Origin: DATFAS01 sp035254305
GTDB lineage: Bacteria > Bacillota > Bacilli > Aneurinibacillales > RAOX-1
Direction: 5' to 3'
NCBI GenBank assembly: GCA_035254305.1
Contig: DATFAS010000254.1
Coordinates: forward strand, 1 to 9,720
DNA length: 9,720 nt
Positions within the stretch are counted from its first letter, which is position 1. The number at the start of each line of letters is the position of its first letter. Position numbers and translations under genes: made by a program. A model generated the notes under the pieces. The model saw only the letters and a program-made list of their open reading frames with translations. It did not search any database and was not told the DNA's origin. Shown piece by piece: positions 1-5,973 of this stretch.

Positions 1-134
1 AAAAATAACACTTAGCTTCTGTTTCACCTAATAACCAAATCCAAAATTACAGAAACTAAATTCATATATTCTCCAGTAAATCAAATTTGACCAAAATTCA
101 ATAGATACAGAACAAAATACTGTTATATTAAAAC
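1..134. other. Non-coding AT-rich flank
   Basis: This stretch lies between the window edge and the lipL terminator. I see no open frame with a ribosome binding site, no tRNA-like fold and no recognisable family. The only structure is a 10-base palindrome, TCAAATTTGA, at 81-90, which is too short and AT-rich to interpret. Confidence 0.5.
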
Positions 135-168
135 GCAAAAAACCACCAGCCCTATTGAACCAGTGGTT
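135..168 (-). terminator. Rho-independent terminator of lipL
   Basis: Read on the minus strand, AACCACTGG pairs with CTGGTGGTT as nine base pairs, two of them wobble, around a 10-nt loop. A run of T follows. The hairpin begins five bases after the lipL stop codon, which fits a terminator for that gene. Confidence 0.75.
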
Positions 169-172
169 GATC

Positions 173-1003
173 CTACACTCTTTTTTCATACCTAACTCTC
201 AGCGTTTCAATCATTTCTCGTATCTCACTTGTTAATAAACGAAATTCATGGTCAGCACAGCCTACCTGTCCACCCATCCGGCACAAATAATCTACAAGAT
301 GTTGATGGTATTGATAAACCGAATCAACTCCACAAGCTTCCTGCAAACTAATCATACTCCCATGAGTAACTTGTGGATGAGATCCTAATCCTACTACCTC
401 CACTTCATTTCCCATTGCCGTTTCATAGAAATCTTTCACCAACTGCGCCCTTCTCTCTCCACTTCCTTCCACCACAATGAAGGCTTGGACTACATACGCC
501 TTGATTTGCCTACGCTGTGCAATTCCACAGAATTTCTTGCCTCCAATACTAAGATCAAAATCTCCTGGACAGTAAGCTCCTGTTACTTCTCCTTTATTTA
601 CTACCCCATAAGAACTCAGACTTTTTCTAATGATTTCATACATCAATTCAAAATCATGATGAAAATCAATTTTTTGTGCAGGGTTAGGAAGAATCACAGA
701 AAGATTCAAAACACTCGAATCAAGCGGAACAGCCGCACCTCCAGAATTACGAACTGTAACCGAGTAGCCTAGCTCAGATAACCAATCCATAGCCTTCTGT
801 GCGTTTGGTAATTTCCGGTCCCGAAGACCAAGCACAAAAGCCTTCTCATGTCTCCAGATATGGACAAGAGGGCTTCGCTTTCCTTCTCCTACCTGTCGAC
901 AGAAGATTTCATCTATAGCAAAAGGGTATAATATATCTCCAGCAAAAACAGACTGGGTAGAATCAAGAATTGAAAATGTAGGAGGTAAACTTGAAGATCT
1001 CAT
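173..1003 (-). CDS. lipL: Octanoyl-[GcvH]:protein N-octanoyltransferase LipL
   Basis: The 276-aa protein belongs to the biotin/lipoate transferase (BPL/LplA/LipB) fold and best fits LipL. In Bacillales, LipL moves an octanoyl group from the glycine-cleavage H protein to lipoyl domains of 2-oxoacid dehydrogenase E2 subunits, after LipM and before LipA add sulfur. Visible motifs are the substrate-pocket segment VRNSGGAAVPLDSSVLN (about 84-100) and GAYCPGDFDLSIGGKKF (142-158). Cys145 sits where the LipL thioester-forming cysteine is known, and K156/K157 lie in the conserved GKK. Length is close to the family norm (about 280 aa). The ATG at 1003 has AAAGGA upstream at normal spacing. The gene diverges from the UbiD-type gene and has its own terminator. 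A lipoate-protein ligase is the main alternative, but the CPGDFDLS-GKKF context favours LipL. Confidence 0.88.
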   Translation of the reverse strand: MRSSSLPPTFSILDSTQSVFAGDILYPFAIDEIFCRQVGEGKRSPLVHIWRHEKAFVLGLRDRKLPNAQKAMDWLSELGYSVTVRNSGGAAVPLDSSVLNLSVILPNPAQKIDFHHDFELMYEIIRKSLSSYGVVNKGEVTGAYCPGDFDLSIGGKKFCGIAQRRQIKAYVVQAFIVVEGSGERRAQLVKDFYETAMGNEVEVVGLGSHPQVTHGSMISLQEACGVDSVYQYHQHLVDYLCRMGGQVGCADHEFRLLTSEIREMIETLRVRYEKRV

Positions 1004-1031
1004 CGGTTTTTCCTTTCTTTATAACAAAAAT

Positions 1032-1073
1032 TTGACAAGCAATGTGGTTGTTCAAGGTAAAATATACTACAAT
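1032..1073 (+). promoter_or_regulatory. Possible promoter of the UbiD-family gene
   Basis: A perfect TTGACA lies at 1032-1037, but its best -10 (TAAAAT, 1058-1063) is 20 bases away, which is too wide. An overlapping alternative is TGGTTG (1045-1050), a 17-base spacer and TACAAT (1068-1073). Either would put the transcript start well before the ATG at 1143, so the in-frame TTG at 1032 is probably promoter and not start codon. Confidence 0.3.
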
Positions 1074-1094
1074 AGATTAAGCTTAGGTAATGGC

Positions 1095-1123
1095 ATTATA
1101 CATAAAGGAACATACATAAGAAA
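1095..1123 (-). promoter_or_regulatory. Possible lipL promoter
   Basis: On the minus strand a perfect TATAAT lies at 1100-1095, about 90 bases before the lipL ATG. Seventeen bases further upstream there is only a weak TTTCTT as -35. If real, the transcript would have a leader of about 85 nt and the promoter would overlap the 5' region of the divergent UbiD-type gene. Confidence 0.25.
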
Positions 1124-1142
1124 TCTAAAGAGGTACTTACAT

Positions 1143-2906
1143 ATGCATAATAATCTTCGATCTTTCATGCAACAACTTCGACAAGAAAGAGACATAGTAG
1201 AAATCGAAACAGAAGTAGACCCCTATCTTGAACTTGCAGAGATTCACCGAAGAGTGATTGATGAAGGTGGGCCAGCACTGCTTTTTAAGAATGTCAAAGG
1301 CAGTCAGTTTCCCGTCGTTACCAATCTCTTCGGAACAAAAAAGAGGGTGGATATGGCGTTTGGTCCTAAGCCTGAACAGCTAGTCAAACGACTTGTATCC
1401 ATGATTCCCGAACTAATGCCTCCGAAACCCAGGAAGCTTTGGGCAGAAAGGAACACATTTCTAGAACTCATCCGTTTTGGCACCAAAAAGGTGGCATCCT
1501 CTAAGGCTCCTGTTCTAGGGGAATACACCAACCAGGTGAACATGCATGAAATACCTGTGTTAACTAGCTGGCATGAGGATGGTGGACCTTTTATTACCCT
1601 TCCGTTAGTCTATACTGAAAGCCCTCATTCGAAGGAACATAATCTGGGGATGTACCGGATTCAAATCCACGAACAGAACCAAACCGGTATTCACTGGCAA
1701 ATACATAAAGGCGGAGGCTTCCATTATCATGAAGCAGAACAATTAGGACAGCCACTCCCTGTTACACTCACACTTGGTGGTCCTCCAGCCCTTATTGTTT
1801 CAGCGATCGCACCGCTTCCTGAAGCGGTCCCAGAGCTTATTTTCACATCCATGCTAATGGGAGATAAGCTTTCACTCGTTGACGTACCTGGGCATGCCCA
1901 CTCCATCGTGGCAGAAGCCGAGTTTATTTTCGGTGGGGTCGTCCCTCCTTTTACTCGTAAACCTGAGGGTCCCTTTGGCGATCATTATGGATATTATTCC
2001 TTAACCCATGACTTCCCCGTATTTAACATCAACCATATGTGGAGGCGTAAAGACGCAATCTATCCGGCAACAGTTGTAGGTAAACCCAAACAAGAAGACT
2101 TCTTTATTGGAGATTACCTTCAGGAGTTAATGTCACCCTTATTCCCTGTAGTCATGAACGGGGTTAAGGACTTATGGACGTACGGTGAAACAGGTTATCA
2201 CTCCTTAGCAGGTGCTATTGTCCGTGAAAGCTATTATCGTGAAGCAATGGCTCATGCTTTCCGTATTATGGGTGAAGGACAGTTAACGCTAACAAAATAT
2301 CTAATGGTCACCGATGCCCCCTGTAATTTACGAAACTTTAAAGAACTACTGGAAAATATTCTTGCTCGTTTCCGCCCAGAAAGAGACTTATTAATCGTTC
2401 ACGATACTTCTATGGATACCCTCGACTATACTGGTCGAAAATTTAATCACGGCAGTAAAGCGATTATGACTGGTTTAGGAGAACCCATTCGAGAGCTTCC
2501 TTATTCCTACCACGGAGAAGAGATAGCGGGAATCAACAAGATTCAAGCCTATTGTGGAGGTTGCCTTGTTCTATCAGGTCCTAGTTTTACTGAAGATCCA
2601 GATTTTGGAGAGAAATGGATTCAGGGAATTAGCGAACATTTCAAGGAATGGCCATTGGTTTGCCTTGTTGATGATGCCGATATCGCAGCAAAGCAAAGCA
2701 GTTTTCTTTGGACGGTATTTACACGCTTTGATCCAGCCCATGATATTTATGCCAAATCTAAAGTTCAGCGTAACAAGATTGCTTTCGAGGGTTCCATACT
2801 TATTGATGCGAGAATGAAGCCCTTCTACCCTGGTGAGGTAGAAACTCGTCCAGACATCGACCAATTAGTCACCAGACGTTGGAGAGAATATTTCCCTCGT
2901 GGTTAA
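1143..2906 (+). CDS. UbiD-family prenylated-FMN-dependent decarboxylase
   Basis: UbiD enzymes remove (or add) CO2 on aromatic or unsaturated acids using prenylated FMN made by a UbiX partner. In this 587-aa form the key residues can be read. Asn167 and Arg172 lie in NLGMYR, a histidine cluster is in the segment HWQIHKGGGFHYHEAE, Glu231 is in PEAVPELIF, and Glu275 and Asp280 are in KPEGPFGDHYGYY. These match the metal/cofactor ligands and the E(D)-R-E catalytic triad known from Fdc1/UbiD. I start at the ATG at 1143, which has AGAGG nine bases upstream. The frame is open back to a TTG at 1032, but those 37 extra residues do not resemble UbiD. The length (about 590-620 aa) resembles the long UbiD proteins linked to menaquinone synthesis in some bacteria, such as futalosine-pathway users. 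The actual substrate is not shown by the sequence, and no ubiX or mqn gene is in the window. Confidence 0.85.
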   Translation: MHNNLRSFMQQLRQERDIVEIETEVDPYLELAEIHRRVIDEGGPALLFKNVKGSQFPVVTNLFGTKKRVDMAFGPKPEQLVKRLVSMIPELMPPKPRKLWAERNTFLELIRFGTKKVASSKAPVLGEYTNQVNMHEIPVLTSWHEDGGPFITLPLVYTESPHSKEHNLGMYRIQIHEQNQTGIHWQIHKGGGFHYHEAEQLGQPLPVTLTLGGPPALIVSAIAPLPEAVPELIFTSMLMGDKLSLVDVPGHAHSIVAEAEFIFGGVVPPFTRKPEGPFGDHYGYYSLTHDFPVFNINHMWRRKDAIYPATVVGKPKQEDFFIGDYLQELMSPLFPVVMNGVKDLWTYGETGYHSLAGAIVRESYYREAMAHAFRIMGEGQLTLTKYLMVTDAPCNLRNFKELLENILARFRPERDLLIVHDTSMDTLDYTGRKFNHGSKAIMTGLGEPIRELPYSYHGEEIAGINKIQAYCGGCLVLSGPSFTEDPDFGEKWIQGISEHFKEWPLVCLVDDADIAAKQSSFLWTVFTRFDPAHDIYAKSKVQRNKIAFEGSILIDARMKPFYPGEVETRPDIDQLVTRRWREYFPRG

Positions 2907-2993
2907 TCTGTCACTGAATGTTCATTACTTTGTAATACTGGTGTAATAATGTTTTTCTATACTAAGAATTAATAACCCCCTTAAAATAATATT

Positions 2994-3017
2994 GCTCCCA
3001 TGTGGAGCTTATTTTTT
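2994..3017 (+). terminator. Rho-independent terminator after the UbiD-family gene
   Basis: GCTCC (2994-2998) pairs with GGAGC (3004-3008) around a CATGT loop and is followed by TTATTTTTTT. It lies about 90 bases downstream of the stop codon at 2906. Confidence 0.65.
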
Positions 3018-3021
3018 TGCC

Positions 3022-3055
3022 AAAATAAAAAGCGCCTGAGGGCGCTTTTTATTTT
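3022..3055. terminator. Perfect bidirectional terminator
   Basis: AAAATAAAAAGCGCC (3022-3036) and its exact reverse complement (3041-3055) enclose a TGAG loop. The GC core is flanked by A-rich and T-rich arms on both strands, so it can end transcription in both directions. Read on the minus strand it starts four bases after the stop of the YjcZ-like gene. On the plus strand it backs up the terminator just before it. Confidence 0.9.
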
Positions 3056-3059
3056 ATTC

Positions 3060-3161
3060 TTAGCATTCTCCAGCTCCAACAATCACGAGAAGAATGAACA
3101 ACACCAATATGATTACGAAGAAATCATCATCAAAAACCCCATTAAAACAACTCATGCTCAT
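3060..3161 (-). CDS. YjcZ-family sporulation micropeptide (33 aa)
   Basis: This small gene is easy to miss. The peptide begins MSMSCFNGVFDDD. Residues about 14-28 form one hydrophobic membrane segment (FFVIILVLFILLVIV), and the peptide ends GAGEC. The VLFILLVIVGA core is the signature of YjcZ-type peptides, which are found in spore-forming Bacillales and are thought to sit in spore membranes or the coat; their molecular role is unknown. A textbook ribosome binding site, AAAGGAGG (3177-3170 on the minus strand), lies 8 bases before the ATG. The gene has a candidate sigma-K promoter upstream and a perfect terminator immediately after its stop. The Asp-rich N-terminus in place of the common Gly-rich one, and the cysteines at 5 and 33, are slightly unusual. 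Confidence 0.82.
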   Translation of the reverse strand: MSMSCFNGVFDDDFFVIILVLFILLVIVGAGEC

Positions 3162-3191
3162 CTAACTTACCTCCTTTATCTTTAGTTGATA

Positions 3192-3219
3192 TATCCTATG
3201 TGCACATGCGGAGGTTGGT
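3192..3219 (-). promoter_or_regulatory. Candidate sigma-K promoter of the YjcZ-like gene
   Basis: On the minus strand ACC (3219-3217) is followed by a 16-base spacer and CATAGGATA (3200-3192). This fits the sigma-K pattern AC, 16-17 bases, CATAnnnTA. The predicted start near 3185 gives a leader of about 24 nt before the ATG at 3161. Sigma-E recognises a similar -10, but I see no good sigma-E -35 at the right distance. Confidence 0.55.
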
Positions 3220-3225
3220 ATAGTT

Positions 3226-3255
3226 ATTCGCCTAGTCCATTAGAAATAGGCGAAT
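3226..3255. repeat. Perfect 9-bp inverted repeat
   Basis: ATTCGCCTA (3226-3234) and TAGGCGAAT (3247-3255) are exact reverse complements separated by 12 bases. There is no T-run on either side, so it does not look like a terminator. It sits directly upstream of the candidate sigma-K promoter and about 90 bases before the extended -10 of the next gene. An operator is therefore possible, but the binding protein is unknown. Confidence 0.5.
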
Positions 3256-3342
3256 GTCCTCTTCTTTATATAAAATCCTCTCCCCTTGAAAGAATCTAAT
3301 TGATAAAAAGGAACAATTTTCTTTTTATTCCCTTGCTTTTCG

Positions 3343-3351
3343 TGCTATAGT
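3343..3351 (+). promoter_or_regulatory. Extended -10 promoter of the RHH-like gene
   Basis: TGCTATAGT is an extended -10 element (TGn followed by TATAGT), a type that can work without a good -35. No convincing -35 lies 17 bases upstream. The predicted start near 3358 leaves a short leader that contains the AGGGGAG ribosome binding site. Confidence 0.5.
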
Positions 3352-3376
3352 GGGATAAGCAGGGGAGTGAAAGATT

Positions 3377-3715
3377 ATGACAAAAAAAAGAAAAACATAT
3401 TACCTAGAGGAATCTACGATTCGTCAGGTGAAACATTACGCACGAGAATTAAATCTCAGTGAAAATGATGCCTTCGAAAAATCGATAAGAGTATTCGAAG
3501 AACTCTATTACCAGGCAACAAACTATATTACAGTCCCTCTAGAGTACAAACCAATACTATTAGAATCAGTAGACAACCTAATCTATGCAAGCCGGCATGC
3601 AATAGAAACATTACCACCTGATGAGGAATGGACGGAACAAGCCTATCATTCGATTAATCAACGAATCGAATTACTCCTTAAGGTTCGCAAGTTTTTCCTG
3701 AATGAAAAAAGATAA
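3377..3715 (+). CDS. Small protein with ribbon-helix-helix-like N-terminus
   Basis: The protein has 112 residues. Its first half (KKRKTYYLEESTIRQVKHYA, then ELNLSENDAFEKSIRVFEEL) has the layout of a ribbon-helix-helix DNA-binding domain: a basic strand, a helix, an LNLSEN turn and a second helix. The second half, from about residue 50, is helical and charged (LESVDNLIYASRHAIETL and QRIELLLKVRKFFLN) and I do not recognise it. RHH proteins are often dimeric repressors or antitoxins. No toxin gene is adjacent, and the gene lies between its own promoter and terminator, so it is probably a single-gene unit. GGGGAG lies nine bases before the ATG. The domain call rests on pattern alone and the function is unknown. 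Confidence 0.6.
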   Translation: MTKKRKTYYLEESTIRQVKHYARELNLSENDAFEKSIRVFEELYYQATNYITVPLEYKPILLESVDNLIYASRHAIETLPPDEEWTEQAYHSINQRIELLLKVRKFFLNEKR

Positions 3716-3753
3716 GTTTAGCCACCTATTACCGGATGGCTAGACTTATTTTT
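3716..3753 (+). terminator. Rho-independent terminator of the RHH-like gene
   Basis: GTTTAGCCA (3716-3724) pairs with TGGCTAGAC (3737-3745), nine pairs with one wobble. An extra CC/GG pairing is possible inside the loop, and TTATTTTT follows. The hairpin starts right after the TAA at 3713-3715. Confidence 0.75.
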
Positions 3754-3812
3754 AACAAGACTAAAGCTAATACACAGTTTACATAATATTATTACGGTAA
3801 GAAAATGGAAGG

Positions 3813-4331
3813 ATGGTTTATATCTATTGTCGGTACCGTGAAATTTCACCTGTATGTCTAGGGAAAAATCGTCCTCTTACACAATCTGAAGCAACGAAAG
3901 AGCATCTGATTCCTAAGACCCTTCTTAGGGACCCAAAGATTAAAGCAAGACTTGGAATCACCTTCAATCCCTCTCAATTACCAAATATTGATATCTCCTG
4001 CAAGCGTTGTAATAATCTTAAAAACGATCTTGCAGATGTTCCTTTCGCCTGGAAACTCCAGTATTTCAATAAATACAAAATCTCTCTAAACAGTAAAAGA
4101 AAGCTTGAAAGAACCGTGAATTGGGCCTCTATGGACGGGAAATATAAAGGCTTGAAAGAAAAAATCTTAATCTGTCTTTATAAGGGAAATGTTAAGCAAA
4201 TAACAAAAGAAGCATGTGTTCTCGAATATCAGAAGATAGAGGTAAAACTTATAGGGGATGTCATTAATGAAGTTATCGATCGACGTCACAAACTCCCTCG
4301 AAAACTTAAGAAGAAACTTGTAAATAGGTAA
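3813..4331 (+). CDS. Degenerate HNH-endonuclease-like protein
   Basis: The 172-aa protein has an HNH-type core in its first 75 residues. A Cys6 segment (YIYCRYRE) stands where a CxxC pair is normal, followed by TKEHLIPKTL with Glu30-His31, then CKRCNNLKND with Cys63, Cys66 and Asn67. HNH proteins are metal-dependent nucleases found in restriction, mobile-element and repair contexts. Here the second cysteine of the first pair is Arg9, whose codon CGT is one base from TGT, so the zinc site may be weak or may use Cys15. The C-terminal half is basic and ends HKLPRKLKKKLVNR; I do not recognise it. The start is uncertain: an in-frame stop at 3798-3800 limits extension, and the GGAAGG before the ATG at 3813 touches the start codon. 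No partner such as a methylase is nearby. Confidence 0.55.
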   Translation: MVYIYCRYREISPVCLGKNRPLTQSEATKEHLIPKTLLRDPKIKARLGITFNPSQLPNIDISCKRCNNLKNDLADVPFAWKLQYFNKYKISLNSKRKLERTVNWASMDGKYKGLKEKILICLYKGNVKQITKEACVLEYQKIEVKLIGDVINEVIDRRHKLPRKLKKKLVNR

Positions 4332-4391
4332 GCCTTCTTCATACCTTCACAAATGATTATGTATTTACTCGACCTAACCACTTAAGTATGT

Positions 4392-4417
4392 AAAAAGGAG
4401 CATTCATTGAATGCTCC
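4392..4417 (-). terminator. Rho-independent terminator of the cold-shock gene
   Basis: On the minus strand GGAGCATTC and GAATGCTCC form a perfect 9-bp stem with a 3-nt loop (4417-4397), followed by TTTTTA. It lies seven bases after the cold-shock stop codon. Confidence 0.88.
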
Positions 4418-4424
4418 CTATCGA

Positions 4425-4622
4425 TTAAAGCTTGATTACGTTAGCAGCTTGTGGTCCACGGTTTCCTTCAACAATGTCGAATTCTACAGATTGGCCTTCT
4501 TCTAGAGATTTAAAGCCTTCAGATTGGATTGCACTGTAGTGTACGAATACATCTCCACCATCTTCGCGTTCGATGAATCCATAACCTTTTTCAGCATTGA
4601 ACCATTTAACTTTTCCTTGCAT
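4425..4622 (-). CDS. Cold-shock protein (CspA/CspB family RNA chaperone)
   Basis: This 65-aa protein is a single cold-shock domain. It begins MQGKVKWFNAEKGYGFIER, with RNP1 (KGYGFI, 12-17), RNP2 (DVFVHYSAI, 24-32) and the family ending GPQAANVIKL. These proteins bind single-stranded RNA in the cytoplasm, melt secondary structure and help translation in the cold and in fast growth. The length is exactly normal. AAGGAGG lies seven bases before the ATG. The gene has a near-consensus promoter, a leader of about 108 nt and its own terminator. Long structured leaders are typical of csp genes and control expression by temperature. Bacilli usually carry several paralogues (cspB, cspC, cspD), and I cannot tell which this is. 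Confidence 0.95.
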   Translation of the reverse strand: MQGKVKWFNAEKGYGFIEREDGGDVFVHYSAIQSEGFKSLEEGQSVEFDIVEGNRGPQAANVIKL

Positions 4623-4627
4623 CTTGC

Positions 4628-4699
4628 GGCCTCCTTAGGGCTTAAAATAATTGTTAAAAGCGGAAAAACGAAAAAATCTTGGGACCCTTAGGAATGGCC
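4628..4699 (-). promoter_or_regulatory. Cold-shock leader with potential ribosome-site-masking fold
   Basis: In the transcript, GGCC-ATT-CCT-A-AGGG (4699-4685) is complementary to CCCT-A-AGG-A-GGCC (4640-4628), which includes the AAGGAGG ribosome binding site. The pairing has eleven Watson-Crick pairs, one A-A mismatch and a 3x1 internal loop, and it closes about 44 nt. It would hide the ribosome site when formed. Temperature-dependent refolding of leaders is known for cspA-type genes; whether this fold forms here is inference. Confidence 0.45.
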
Positions 4700-4737
4700 T
4701 TAAGACAACGTTTATTACCGACTTCTTAACTACTTTC

Positions 4738-4766
4738 ATTATATAATATCGGTTACAAACTGACAA
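4738..4766 (-). promoter_or_regulatory. Sigma-A promoter of the cold-shock gene
   Basis: On the minus strand TTGTCA (4766-4761), a 17-base spacer and TATAAT (4743-4738) form a near-consensus housekeeping promoter. Transcription should begin near 4731, giving a leader of about 108 nt before the ATG. It lies about 40-70 bases beyond the stop of the upstream SprT-like gene, where I see no terminator, so readthrough from that gene may add to csp expression. Confidence 0.8.
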
Positions 4767-4808
4767 TATAGCAGGCCGGGATTGCATAGTGGAAATATTT
4801 CAACAAAT

Positions 4809-5372
4809 TTAGACAAGACCTTGTTCTATCCTAATATTTACCTTACTGTTCTTTAATATCTTCCCATCATATTGGAAGGAGCCAATCCATATTTCCTCTC
4901 GTGAAATCTCCGCACCACAACAGGAACTTCGATACTTCTGCGGGTTAAACCTTCGAAGCATACCGAGCTTACGTTTACATTTTTGGCATGTTAGTTGATA
5001 GACCTTCTCAGGTAAATGAACAGTATTGGTTGTGATAGCTCCTACCCGGAGTAATTCTTTCTCAAATACAGGATGATGATCTTGAAAGGGCATATCTCTT
5101 ATATACAAGTGGTAGTGACACATCTCGTGCAAAAGTACGGCAATAAAAATTTCACGATCAATAAAGCCAGCAGCATATTTACTCATTTCAATTTTGATTG
5201 GTTCACGTTTCTTTCCTTGTCCTCGGTATACAAATCGACCCATACAACGAGTAAGCCTTCCATTCCAGAGCAGTGGAATGGAAAGGGCCTCCCCCCAAAA
5301 ATGAATAGATAGCTTATTTCCTAAGTCTTGAAGCTTCTTTGGATCAACATCAATCTCTCGACCTCTATTCAC
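4809..5372 (-). CDS. SprT-like zinc metalloprotease-family protein
   Basis: The 187-aa protein has the SprT layout. A helix carries the zinc motif HEMCH (His82, Glu83, His86), a further histidine pair DHHPVF (99-100) can supply the third ligand, and a C-terminal zinc ribbon has Cys129, Cys132, Cys151 and Cys152. The family includes bacterial SprT and the DNA-protein crosslink protease SPRTN. The bacterial members' substrate is not established, so a crosslink-repair role is only a possibility. The start is GTG at 5372, overlapping the end of the DUF502 gene by 8 bases. The ribosome binding site GGAGGAG lies inside the end of that gene, so translation is probably coupled. There is no clear terminator after the stop. 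Length is somewhat above that of the shortest SprT proteins because of the zinc ribbon and tail. Confidence 0.8.
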   Translation of the reverse strand: MNRGREIDVDPKKLQDLGNKLSIHFWGEALSIPLLWNGRLTRCMGRFVYRGQGKKREPIKIEMSKYAAGFIDREIFIAVLLHEMCHYHLYIRDMPFQDHHPVFEKELLRVGAITTNTVHLPEKVYQLTCQKCKRKLGMLRRFNPQKYRSSCCGAEISREEIWIGSFQYDGKILKNSKVNIRIEQGLV

Positions 5373-5937
5373 CGTTATTCTCCTCCATAGGATGTCTCTT
5401 GGATGCTACACCCGCACTTAAACAAAATTGCAAGGCCTCCTCCACTGGAGTATCAACAAAGACAATTTTGTCTCTTGGTAGAAGGCGAATATCACCAGAT
5501 ACCTGTAAACCATGCGGAAAATAAACGGCAACATAGTCTTGGCCTAACTGAAAGCCTGATACATCTTCAGAGGTTAAAAACCCAATTCGAAATACATCCT
5601 CTTTTTCTGTATACAAAACAACTTGGGAAAAAGCTCGTTTGTCACCAGCTAATGATGAAAGAGTTTCCTTCGACATCCGATAAAGAGTTTTAATCCCTGG
5701 AAATTTTCCAATAATCAGCTCAATCAATGCAAGCCCCTTCTTAGCCACCCACCATTGACTAACAAAGCCTACAAGAAAGATGAATAAAAAGATATAAACA
5801 ATCCCTGATCCTGGGAATAGGGGTAGTGGTAGCCAAGAGGAAACAGAGTTTAACGAGTTATAAATTAAATAAATTGCATAGAATGTGATTCCTAATGGTA
5901 CCGTAACCATTAAACCACTTAAAATGACCTTCTTCAC
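5365..5937 (-). CDS. DUF502-family membrane protein
   Basis: This 190-aa inner-membrane protein has two hydrophobic segments, about residues 4-26 and 44-64, followed by a soluble domain. The order of motifs matches DUF502: SGLMVTVPLGITFYAIY at the start, a mid-protein PGIKTLYRMSKE (80-91), then YFPHGLQVSGDIRLLPRD (139-156), and VEEALQFCLSAGV near the end (165-177). The TTPNP-like part of the usual family motif is replaced by HGLQV. The family has no assigned biochemical role. The start is GTG at 5937 with GGGGAG six bases upstream. Its last codons overlap the SprT-like gene, which suggests one operon and linked expression. The unrecognised acidic gene lies 66 bases upstream on the same strand. 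Confidence 0.75.
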   Translation of the reverse strand: MKKVILSGLMVTVPLGITFYAIYLIYNSLNSVSSWLPLPLFPGSGIVYIFLFIFLVGFVSQWWVAKKGLALIELIIGKFPGIKTLYRMSKETLSSLAGDKRAFSQVVLYTEKEDVFRIGFLTSEDVSGFQLGQDYVAVYFPHGLQVSGDIRLLPRDKIVFVDTPVEEALQFCLSAGVASKRHPMEENNGE

Positions 5938-5973
5938 AACCTACTCCCCACTTTGATTTTTCTTTGTGATTTT

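Noticed and set aside
81..90. Palindrome TCAAATTTGA as an operator
   Set aside because: It is only 10 AT-rich bases with no nearby gene start in the window, so chance occurrence is likely.
485..772. Plus-strand open frame antisense to lipL
   Set aside because: It is a shadow of a well-supported gene, with no family likeness or start signal.
1032..1142. In-frame N-terminal extension of the UbiD-type protein from TTG at 1032
   Set aside because: The residues do not resemble the family, no ribosome site precedes the TTG, the TTG lies in a TTGACA promoter-like box, and the ATG at 1143 has a good ribosome site.
2554..2864. Open frames in other registers inside the UbiD-type gene
   Set aside because: They lie wholly within a conserved coding region and show no motifs.
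3000..3185. Plus-strand 61-codon open frame
   Set aside because: It runs antisense through the bidirectional terminator and the YjcZ-like gene, has low-complexity content and has no ribosome site.
3377..4331. RHH-like and HNH-like genes as a toxin-antitoxin or defence pair
   Set aside because: A good terminator and about 100 bases separate them, there is no overlap or shared promoter, and the HNH part is not a known toxin family.
5073..5693. Plus-strand open frames opposite the SprT-like and DUF502 genes
   Set aside because: They are shadow frames without ribosome sites; the minus-strand proteins carry clear family motifs.
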